Source of the DNA: Bacillota bacterium
GTDB lineage: Bacteria > Bacillota > UBA4882 > UBA8346
Length of the DNA: 5,908 nucleotides
Direction of reading: 5' to 3'
NCBI GenBank assembly: GCA_003501335.1
Contig: DNPQ01000513.1
Coordinates: 1 to 5,908, forward strand
Part shown: positions 1 through 4,337 of the stretch, piece by piece
Layout of the letters: every line of letters starts with the position of its first letter
Position numbering within the stretch: the first letter of the stretch is position 1
Program-made: the position numbers and the translations under genes
The notes under the pieces: model-generated
What the model saw: the letters and a program-made list of their open reading frames with translations, nothing else
What the model was told of the DNA's origin: nothing
Database searches by the model: none

Positions 1-336
1 GGAGGCTTTCATGGAGCACAAGGTAAACAAGCAGTTAAAGGTCGGTCTGTTTTGAAAGCTTTTTGGGTAACTGTCTCCAATCCCAAAAGTTTTTTGTTTT
101 TCGTAGCTTTCATGCCCCAATTTATCAATAAAAAAGAGTTTTTTTTACCGCAGCTTTTGATTTTGGGAGGCACTTATTTAAGCTTAGGGCTACTCAATGA
201 CATGACTTATACGATTCTTGCGGATAAAGCCGGTTTATTTTTAAACCGCTATTCGCCGCAAAAGATCATTTACCGGATTGGCGCCCTGAATATGATCGTT
301 ACCGGAATTTTGGTGTTTGCCAGAATTGCCAAGTGA
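1..336 (+). CDS. LysE/RhtB-family amino-acid exporter, C-terminal half (5' end outside window)
   Basis: The frame is open from the first base to TGA at 334-336, giving 111 visible residues. LysE/RhtB exporters are usually about 200-210 residues, so roughly the second half is present. The diagnostic stretch is KAFWVTVSNPKSFLFFVAF followed by MPQFI, which matches the family's mid-protein 'NPK..LFF..F.PQF' motif. It is followed by hydrophobic segments (FFLPQLLILGGTYLSLGLL and ALNMIVTGILVFARI) with a Tyr/Arg-rich loop between them, as expected for the last membrane helices. Members export amino acids or related metabolites across the inner membrane; the substrate cannot be told from this part. 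A TTG at 52 could be taken as a start, but the upstream codons read as family-like sequence (GGFHGAQGKQAVKGR), so this is a partial gene rather than a short ORF. No clear terminator follows. Confidence 0.88.
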   Translation, partial: GGFHGAQGKQAVKGRSVLKAFWVTVSNPKSFLFFVAFMPQFINKKEFFLPQLLILGGTYLSLGLLNDMTYTILADKAGLFLNRYSPQKIIYRIGALNMIVTGILVFARIAK

Positions 337-402
337 AGGGATGTTAGCGAATGCTTTTTAGAACTTTTCATGGTTTTCTTTGCTTTTTGCCCCGGATTCC
401 GC

Positions 403-574
403 AACCTAAACCCCGGCACTTTTTCTTCCAACAGTTTCTGCTTTATATTGGCGGTATTTATAATTTTAGGCGGCTTCAAATCGGAGTGGATTACCTGACT
501 GGATATGTAAAGATGATTGGGATCAGGATTTTTATATAGCAGGCTACACATTGGGATTGATTTATCGATTCTAA
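403..574 (+). pseudogene. Decayed paralogue of the outer-membrane protein gene at 1867
   Basis: Two pieces in neighbouring frames resemble parts of the intact protein encoded at 1867-2463. Positions about 438-503 read LLYIGGIYNFRRLQIGVDYL then TG, against PLYMSGGYWLGMFQIGADCL then TG in the intact gene (11 of 22 identical by eye). After a one-base frame change near 504-511, positions 512-574 read DDWDQDFYIAGYTLGLIYRF and stop, against SKDWNNNFYIDGYKFEVVYQF. About 90 residues between these blocks are missing. Compared with the intact gene, the join fits a 285-bp deletion between similar 'aagat/aggat' triplet contexts, plus a separate single-base loss. The similarity upstream of 438 is weak, so the left boundary is a guess. 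No signal peptide or start is visible. The alignment is by eye; homology is well supported by matching residues, spacing and the shared C-terminal stop. Confidence 0.7.
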
Positions 575-593
575 TTTTTTTGAAGATGAGGGA

Positions 594-620
594 TTGTCAA
601 TAAACCTGTTCATTTGACAA
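594..620. repeat. Short perfect inverted repeat
   Basis: TTGTCAA at 594-600 is matched by its reverse complement TTGACAA at 614-620, with a 13-base loop. There is no T-run after it and no gene immediately beside it. It could be a weak hairpin or chance. Confidence 0.35.
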
Positions 621-644
621 GAAAGTATGCTGGAAAAAAAGAAA

Positions 645-733
645 ATTAACCACGAAAGACACGAAAAGAGGGAGGACGGTATGAATGAACCTGTGGATGT
701 TTGTTCCGTGTATTTCGTGCTTTTCGAGGTTAA
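645..733. repeat. CACGAAA-type intergenic inverted-repeat element
   Basis: The left arm at 645-668 begins attaaccacgaaagacacg. The right arm at 704-733 is its imperfect reverse complement (it ends with ttttcgaggttaat). The arms share roughly 20 of 24 positions and enclose about 35 bases. Sequences of the 'TTAACCACGAAAGACACGAA' kind are, from memory, common dispersed intergenic repeats in many bacteria. Apparent reading frames through this stretch on both strands are by-products of the repeat. There is no gene in it. Confidence 0.65.
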
Positions 734-930
734 TAAAAGGATCTAGGCAAGAGTTGATTTTGCATTTTTTTCTAACTCTTTTCTCCTCATGGCCCCCCCT
801 TCTCCTTATCAATCCGGGAAGGCCCAATAAAAGCGGAACGAAGAGCTCAGCGGGTTGTAAGCTACTAAGGCTTTTTTCCTTTTCCTGCTTCAAAAATCAG
901 CGATCGCCTTTAAAATAAATCATGACAAGC
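734..930. other. Gene-free intergenic stretch with a 7-bp hairpin
   Basis: Nothing here is convincingly coding. AAGAGTT at 749-755 pairs with AACTCTT at 774-780, followed by pyrimidine-rich DNA containing ctcctcatggcccc. That string resembles the GC-rich repeat copies at 4110-4140 and 4901-4935 and may be another degraded copy. Overlapping frames on both strands have low-complexity translations and no ribosome binding site. Confidence 0.4.
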
Positions 931-958
931 AAAAATTCTATCTTCTTTTCGAGAAGAT
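931..958 (-). terminator. Probable intrinsic terminator overlapping the end of the small-protein gene
   Basis: On the minus strand ATCTTCT (958-952) can pair with AGAAGAT (946-940) across a 5-base loop. It is followed by AGAATTTTTG. The stem is AT-rich and overlaps the last codons and the TAG stop of the small gene, so this is only a moderate candidate. Confidence 0.45.
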
Positions 959-1120
959 CCAATATCTTAGAATAGCTGTTGATTGATAACCTGAAAGTCC
1001 AAATTCTTTTTGAAGATAGGGCGCAGCATTGAACATATTCGTGCCTTGATCGTTCAATTTCTCTAAATAAACCAAATATTCTTTTTCACAAAATTCCGGT
1101 TTGGCAACTTCCTGATCCAT
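938..1120 (-). CDS. Small conserved-looking protein under c-di-GMP riboswitch control, function unknown
   Basis: This gene encodes a 60-residue protein starting at ATG (1120-1118). An AGAGG ribosome binding site lies 8 bases upstream, giving good start support. It is predicted to be soluble: there is no signal peptide or membrane segment. The centre reads EYLVYLEKLNDQGTNMFNAA then PYLQKEFGLS, and the C-terminus ILRYWIFSKRR is basic. The pattern 'Y..YL..L...G.TNMF.A.PYL...F.LS...A..IL.YW' recalls, from memory, a family of short bacterial and phage proteins of unknown role; I cannot name a domain. The gene follows, on the same strand, a sigma-A promoter, a cyclic di-GMP-I aptamer and a terminator, so its transcription is probably set by c-di-GMP. 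No second gene follows it, so it appears to be the only target. Helix-forming character and size could suit a small DNA- or protein-binding regulator, but that is speculation. Confidence 0.85.
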   Translation of the reverse strand: MDQEVAKPEFCEKEYLVYLEKLNDQGTNMFNAAPYLQKEFGLSGYQSTAILRYWIFSKRR

Positions 1121-1177
1121 ACTCTTTTCCTCTTTTCATTTGATGTAGTATTTTACCTGGCTCACTTACAAATGGAC

Positions 1178-1216
1178 AAAATAAAAAGCCTATGAGATTC
1201 ATGATCTACCATAGGC
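1178..1216 (-). terminator. Intrinsic terminator of the riboswitch expression platform
   Basis: Minus-strand GCCTATG (1216-1210) pairs perfectly with CATAGGC (1194-1188). An inner AGAT/ATCT pairing extends the stem across a two-base bulge. TTTTTATTTT (1187-1178) follows directly. It lies between the c-di-GMP aptamer and the small-protein gene, the expected place for transcriptional control. The 5' flank plus arm (TTTGCC) is complementary to GGCAAA inside the aptamer, so the two could compete. If so, ligand binding would favour termination (an OFF switch). That last step is inference. Confidence 0.85.
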
Positions 1217-1225
1217 AAAATGAAA

Positions 1226-1320
1226 CTCTTTCGATAACCCGGCTGTCATAATCTTGTTTAAGATAGTAGACCCGTGGCTTTGCGTCCGCAGTTTTCACAT
1301 GCGTTTGCCATTTTCGAGCG
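1226..1320 (-). ncRNA. Cyclic di-GMP-I (GEMM) riboswitch aptamer
   Basis: Read on the minus strand, the conserved landmarks come in order: GGCAAAC; a P2 stem CGCA/TGCG with a bulged T and a GAAA tetraloop; the core GGACGCAAAGCCACGGGTCT; a P3 hairpin ATCTT-AAAC-AAGAT followed by TATGACAGCC; and the closing GGGTTATCG. The TATG segment after P3 fits the tetraloop-receptor side that docks with the GAAA loop. These are the defining features of the GEMM/c-di-GMP-I class (Vc2-like). The base before CAAAC is G, as in c-di-GMP binders rather than the variants reported to prefer cGAMP; this depends on my alignment by eye. Terminator 1178-1216 and the gene at 938-1120 follow downstream. The exact ends are approximate. 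Confidence 0.94.
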
Positions 1321-1343
1321 CTCATGAAATCAAATATTAATTT

Positions 1344-1360
1344 TTACAAAATAATTGTAA
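1344..1360. promoter_or_regulatory. 17-bp palindrome in the riboswitch leader, possible operator
   Basis: TTACAA and TTGTAA are perfect reverse complements separated by AATAA. The site lies just upstream of the aptamer in minus-strand terms and downstream of the predicted transcription start. It could be a protein-binding site or an RNA hairpin. In AT-rich DNA chance is also possible. Confidence 0.3.
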
Positions 1361-1399
1361 TTTTTTGCTGCATTGATAGCGTTATTGATTATTAAACTG

Positions 1400-1428
1400 A
1401 TTATAATTTCATTATGAAATAAAATCAA
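1400..1428 (-). promoter_or_regulatory. Sigma-A-type promoter for the riboswitch transcript
   Basis: On the minus strand the -35 box is TTGATT (1428-1423), the spacer is exactly 17 bases, and the -10 box is a perfect TATAAT (1405-1400). Initiation near 1393 would leave about 70 nt of leader before the aptamer. The spacer contains a 15-bp near-perfect palindrome (1406-1420, TTTCAT-T-ATGAAA), a plausible repressor site. Confidence 0.75.
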
Positions 1429-1487
1429 GTTAAAAATTAAAGTTTTAATAAATCCATGTCATTTTCACCTTCGTAGATCACCGCTAG

Positions 1488-1680
1488 ACAACTTTTATCT
1501 CCTCAATATATCCTCTAACTGTTCAAAAGAACACAATTAAAGATCCCACTGGCGATACTGATATCACCACCTACATGGTCAAAGGCGGTTATGAAGGAAT
1601 CGATCCGATCTTAAAAGTGAATTTTTCGGCGGCTCGTTTGATCGAGCCGGCTCCAAAAAAATTATTTCTGTCATTCAAGT
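1488..1680 (+). pseudogene. Possible coding remnant, unrecognised
   Basis: The frame from after TAG (about 1485) to TGA at 1678-1680 has no good start codon. It reads, in its middle, TGDTDITTYMVKGGYEGIDP then ILKVNFSAA. The alternating polar/aromatic pattern resembles beta-barrel strands, which would fit an outer-membrane protein fragment in this neighbourhood. A frame one base over continues with FFGGSFDRAGSKKIISVIQV and stays open to a stop near 1776, so a frameshift near 1620 is possible. I cannot align it convincingly to the intact protein at 1867. It may be the tail of a different decayed gene or non-coding. The opposite-strand frame at 1589-1810 lacks support. Confidence 0.3.
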
Positions 1681-1866
1681 GATTTTTTGCTCCGCCAGAA
1701 AATTCCGGGAACGGCTGGATGAATGCCCTATAGGATATTTGAAAGCCATTAAGATTGTTTTTGCTTTCCCTAAATAATTCAATCAATTTTTCCGAATGAA
1801 TAGAAGACATAATTTTTTAGCAGTAACCTTTTTTAAGTAAATTGAACAAAGGATACCCCACAGTCC

Positions 1867-2463
1867 ATGAAAAAAACTTACGTATTGGTAATGTTGGTCG
1901 GTATAAGTTTTATGGTGCTGGCAAATGTCTTTGCCGATAACGCCGGGCAAGTTGATTGGGATTTTTTTATCCACCATCGATTGACTGAAAAGGCGAAAAT
2001 ATCAGGTAAATTAAATTTATTTTATAATAGCAGCCATGACTATCCACTTTATATGAGCGGCGGATATTGGCTCGGCATGTTTCAAATCGGGGCTGATTGC
2101 CTGACAGGAAATAGAAAAGATATTGTTCGGGGTGGTGACTCATTTTTATTGAAATGCAGCCATGGTGGGACATTGGATGGAATTGCCAAACCGGCTGTTT
2201 TTAGCGGATATGACAGTAACGAAGTCAAATCCGATAACCGTTCTGAGTTGGAAATAGCCGGGGTTACTTCGAACTTCGAAATAGCAACGTTCGATGCAGA
2301 TGGAGTAACCTATATCTGCCCGCTTACGGAACATTTGGAAGTAACTGCGGGTATCCGTGTAGATGCTGATACATTAAGTGATGACGGTTTGATTTGGAGC
2401 AAGGATTGGAATAATAATTTTTATATCGATGGTTATAAATTCGAAGTGGTCTATCAATTTTAA
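1867..2463 (+). CDS. Secreted, probable small outer-membrane beta-barrel protein, family unknown
   Basis: This gene encodes 198 residues. The N-terminus MKKTYVLVMLVGISFMVLA, continuing NVFA|DNAG, is a textbook signal peptide with likely cleavage after Ala23. The mature part has no further hydrophobic helix. It contains several alternating amphipathic stretches, such as KISGKLNLFYNSS, YWLGMFQIGADCL and LEVTAGIRVDADT. It ends YKFEVVYQF; a terminal Phe with aromatic/hydrophobic alternation is the usual BAM-recognition signature of outer-membrane barrels. At about 175 mature residues it would form a small barrel of 8-10 strands. Two Cys (C98 and C151 of the translation, approximate) are unusual for such proteins. 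The ribosome site is weak: AAAGGA lies 13 bases before the ATG. A decayed relative lies at 403-574, so the family was duplicated locally. I do not recognise a named family; a pore, lipid-modification or structural role is open. Confidence 0.8.
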   Translation: MKKTYVLVMLVGISFMVLANVFADNAGQVDWDFFIHHRLTEKAKISGKLNLFYNSSHDYPLYMSGGYWLGMFQIGADCLTGNRKDIVRGGDSFLLKCSHGGTLDGIAKPAVFSGYDSNEVKSDNRSELEIAGVTSNFEIATFDADGVTYICPLTEHLEVTAGIRVDADTLSDDGLIWSKDWNNNFYIDGYKFEVVYQF

Positions 2464-2710
2464 TTCGAAAATCAATGAGAGTAATTTCAATGCCTGGAGC
2501 GTCGGACAGTTTCGTAGAATAAGTGATATAAAGCTTGAATCCATGGATTAAGGCTTGTAGTAATCGGTTCATATTGGATGAAGTAACACAAAATTGCAAC
2601 TAAATTTGGAATAACAGTCAACCCAATAGAATAGAATGAGACTTATCCTTCTCACAAAAGAGTTAGGTATCAAAATTTTGTGATGAAAAAGGAAATTAGA
2701 GGTGAAGACG
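2464..2710. other. Intergenic region with stem-loops between the barrel gene and mgtC-like gene
   Basis: A near-perfect hairpin lies at 2531-2556 (AAGC...AATCC/GGATT...GCTT) but has no T-run, so it is not a standard terminator. A second weak stem pairs CACAAAA (about 2655) with TTTTGTG (about 2680) just before the ribosome site of the next gene. I saw no Mg2+ riboswitch (M-box) or leader peptide, and no promoter that met both box and spacing criteria. Confidence 0.4.
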
Positions 2711-3376
2711 ATGCAGTGGGAAATCCTTTTGAGGATTTTATTAGCCAGTATCTTTGGAGCGGCGATTGGTTTTGAACGTACCAGTAAAAGAAAAGAAGCC
2801 GGTATCCGCACCCATTTTCTAGTCGGGTTGGGAAGCGCCTTAATCATGATTGTATCAAAATATGCTTTTTACGATGTGCTGCATACCCATAGTATTGTAT
2901 TAGATCCCAGTCGTATTGCGGCTCAAGTGGTAAGTGGCATTGGATTTATCGGGGCTGGAATGATTATTTTTCAGCGCCAGACCGTTCGCGGTTTAACGAC
3001 TGCCGCAGGGTTATGGGCCACCGCGGGAATCGGATTGGCCATTGGCGCCGGGATGTATTGGATTGGTTTCAGTGCTACGATTTTGGTGCTAATTTGCCTG
3101 GAATTCATTCATTCAAGTTTTAATGTATTTGGAGCTAAGTATTTAAAACTCAATATCCATGTAAGTGATAAAAATGCAGTCCAAGAAATTCTTAAACTTA
3201 TTATTCAAAATAACGTTACCATGTTTGATTTTCAAGAAGAATTTCAAGTGGAACCTTCGGAAAGGGTAAAAATCATTCTGCAACTTCAAGTAAAACTACC
3301 TTCTAAGCAAGGCATTTCGCAATTAATTGCAGATATTCAGCAGGTGTCGGGGATTAATAGCATAGAGACGGATTAA
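2711..3376 (+). CDS. MgtC/SapB-family membrane protein
   Basis: This gene encodes 221 residues from ATG at 2711, chosen because AGAGGTG sits 6 bases upstream. A GTG at 2702 in the same frame, with AAGGA upstream, would add three residues. The N-terminal membrane domain holds the family motifs in order: LLRILLASIFGAAIGFER (6-23), then K..AGIRTHFLVGLGSA (28-43), RIAAQVVSGIGFIGAGMI (68-85) and VRGLTTAAGLWATAGIGLA (92-110), then another hydrophobic segment to about 130. Residues about 145-221 form a soluble, alternating beta/alpha tail like the ACT-type C-terminal domain of longer MgtC homologues. MgtC in pathogens aids growth in low Mg2+ and acts on F1Fo ATP synthase; many environmental homologues, like this one, are of unproven function. 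Length and motifs are complete, with no damage. It stands alone, with no Mg2+ transporter beside it. Confidence 0.93.
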   Translation: MQWEILLRILLASIFGAAIGFERTSKRKEAGIRTHFLVGLGSALIMIVSKYAFYDVLHTHSIVLDPSRIAAQVVSGIGFIGAGMIIFQRQTVRGLTTAAGLWATAGIGLAIGAGMYWIGFSATILVLICLEFIHSSFNVFGAKYLKLNIHVSDKNAVQEILKLIIQNNVTMFDFQEEFQVEPSERVKIILQLQVKLPSKQGISQLIADIQQVSGINSIETD

Positions 3377-3398
3377 ATAAATTAAGAGTCTGTTGCCA

Positions 3399-3475
3399 AA
3401 TGAGATGACCCGATCAATATATAGTATCAATCGACATTTGCATGTTTATTGATGCTATATATTGTATATCTCATT
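3399..3475. repeat. Imperfect inverted repeat downstream of the mgtC-like gene (MITE-like or hairpin)
   Basis: The inner arms 3416-3436 and 3443-3463 match as reverse complements at 18 of 21 positions around a 6-base loop. The outer arms AATGAGAT (3399-3406) and ATCTCATT (3468-3475) are perfect. A 9-base versus 4-base unpaired bulge separates inner and outer stems. No T-tract follows, so intrinsic termination is doubtful. The flanks carry gtctgttgccaaa on the left and the reverse complement of ggctgcaaaagt on the right, loosely similar ends. A tiny mobile element is therefore possible. Confidence 0.6.
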
Positions 3476-3532
3476 ATTTTGAGTACTTTTGCAGCCCTTT
3501 GGATATGGTTTTAGGAAAAAGGTGGAATTTGA

Positions 3533-3740
3533 CTGGCTGACCGAAAGGAAATTAGAACTTTTTACGATGATTTGGTAAATGCGGGGAAGGCTAATGGAAT
3601 CGATATGCCTGTGATGCTTAGAAAAGGATATGGAACAATTGGAAAGGTCAAAAAGCTGAAACCTGATTGCTTTCTATCTAACGCAATGATTGTGAGGGTT
3701 CGCACACTGGTTAAGCATGTTCACGCAACGGTTGAGTAAG
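3533..3740 (+). pseudogene. Remnant reading frame running into the minisatellite, unrecognised
   Basis: An open frame follows a TGA at 3530-3532 and has no good start: CTG is the first codon and the first ATG is at 3605. It reads protein-like at first, ADRKEIRTFYDDLVNAGKAN then GIDMPVMLRKGYGTIGKVKK, and then crosses into the 21-bp repeats in a frame different from the heptad frame, ending at 3738-3740. AAGGTGG at 3519-3525 resembles a ribosome site, but the nearby TTG opens only three codons. It could be the N-terminal half of a frameshifted gene whose C-terminus was the heptad repeat. I recognise no family. Confidence 0.3.
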
Positions 3741-3998
3741 CATACCGAAGAGTTGCGTATGTATGCGTAAGGGTTAAGTATGTTCACGCAACGGTTGAGT
3801 AAGCATACCGAAGAGTTGCGTATGTATGCGTAAGGGTTAAGTATGTTCACGCAACGATTAAGTAAGCATACTGAAGAGTTGCGCATACGTACGGAGCAGT
3901 TAAGTATGCTTACACAACGACTGAGTATGCATACCGAAGGGTTGCGTATGCGTGCGCAAGAGTCGGGTACGCATACTGAAGAGTTATGTATGTATTGA
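3675..3998 (+). repeat. 21-bp-periodic minisatellite encoding degenerate heptads, with a 63-bp higher-order unit
   Basis: There are fifteen consecutive 21-bp units plus a 6-base tail and TGA at 3996-3998. In plus frame 3 they translate to heptads such as MFTQRLS, KHTEELR, IRTEQLS, MHTEGLR and THTEELC. The pattern is x-x-T/A-Q/E-x-L-S/R, with Leu every seventh residue, as in a coiled coil. Units are grouped in threes: 3717-3779 and 3780-3842 are identical 63-mers, and 3843-3905 and 3906-3968 are diverged copies. The frame is broken by TGA at 3687 and 3693 and by the same TAA at 3768 and 3831, where related units have CAA (Gln). It is therefore a dead coding repeat or a non-coding minisatellite. 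The minus strand is open for about 110 codons with Cys-rich heptads (RNSSVC LLNRCVN ILNPYAY), so coding direction cannot be settled from sequence alone. Confidence 0.85.
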
Positions 3999-4107
3999 AT
4001 GAAAGGTCAAAAAAGTCAGGCAGCAGAATGAGCTGAAGGTCTAATCCGCCTAATCGGGCGCCTTTGAAAAAAGGCGATAAATCCTGAGAATCTTGGTTAT
4101 CGCATCA
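3999..4107. repeat. Hairpin-rich intergenic repeat (AATCCTGAGAATC type)
   Basis: CGCCTTT (4059-4065) pairs with AAAGGCG (4070-4076). Overlapping it, GCGATAA (4074-4080) pairs with TTATCGC (4097-4103). The loop contains atcctgagaatcttgg, a string of the kind found in dispersed intergenic repeats. There is no gene. Confidence 0.45.
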
Positions 4108-4114
4108 TTTTTTT
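4074..4114 (+). terminator. Terminator-like hairpin with T-run
   Basis: A 7-bp perfect stem (GCGATAA/TTATCGC) with a 16-base loop is followed by ATCATTTTTTT. No intact gene ends nearby, so it may be part of the repeat rather than a working terminator. Confidence 0.35.
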
Positions 4115-4190
4115 GGTCCTCCTGCGCCTCATGGCCCTCATAAATACTTCTAGCAAGTACTTTGAGAACCCAATAAGAGGGATAATGCCT
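4108..4190 (+). repeat. Degraded copy A of the GC-rich dispersed element
   Basis: tcctcctgcgcctcatggcc, continuing ctcat (4118-4142), matches the reverse complement of 4901-4927 closely. The following bases (tagcaagtacttt, then aagagggataatgcc) align with the core of the element at 4826-4876 (tagcagggattct, then atcccgggaatatgcc). The copy lacks a recognisable right arm. Confidence 0.5.
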
Positions 4191-4199
4191 TCATCACTT

Positions 4200-4258
4200 T
4201 CTACTACCGGAATCAAAATGTTTTACCCCCTTTAATTTTTACGCCCCCATGCCCCGTT
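4200..4258 (+). repeat. Solo arm (copy C) of the same dispersed element
   Basis: tttaatttttacgcccccat, then gcccc, at about 4230-4254 matches the reverse complement of the right arm at 4901-4943 at roughly 20 of 25 positions, in the same orientation as the left arm at 4783. No core or partner arm follows. Confidence 0.4.
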
Positions 4259-4337
4259 GATATGATAAAAGAGATCCCAAGATGTGCGGTGGATGGTATA
4301 CTTACAATTAGAAGGGTGGTTCTTTTAACTGAAGGTG
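4259..4337 (+). promoter_or_regulatory. Upstream region of transposase remnant with extended -10
   Basis: TGGTATACT (4292-4300) fits an extended -10 (TGnTATACT), but no good -35 box is present. AGAAGGGTGG and GAAGGTG follow as ribosome-site-like strings. It may once have served the frame beginning at 4338. Confidence 0.35.

Noticed and set aside
270..551. Minus-strand 93-aa ORF
   Set aside because: It overlaps the end of the LysE gene and the barrel-gene remnant, both supported on the plus strand. There is no ribosome site or recognisable motif.
597..918. Overlapping ORFs on both strands (98 aa minus, 77 aa plus)
   Set aside because: Both run through the CACGAAA inverted repeat and GC-rich repeat. 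The translations are low-complexity, start codons lack ribosome sites and there is no family resemblance.
1589..1977. Two minus-strand ORFs upstream of and overlapping the barrel gene
   Set aside because: They are shadows of plus-strand sequence: one overlaps the signal-peptide region of the intact gene, and neither has a start signal.
2531..2556. Terminator after the barrel gene
   Set aside because: The hairpin is good but is followed by GTAGTAATCGG rather than a T-run.
2464..2700. Mg2+ or Mn2+ riboswitch upstream of the mgtC-like gene
   Set aside because: I looked for M-box and yybP-ykoY conserved strings and found none; only simple hairpins are present.
2324..2847. Minus-strand ORFs of about 91 codons over the barrel and mgtC-like genes
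   Set aside because: They are opposite or overlap well-supported plus-strand genes, and their composition is typical of antisense frames.
3675..3998. CRISPR array
   Set aside because: Units are contiguous at 21 bp with no unique spacers between repeats. This is a tandem minisatellite.
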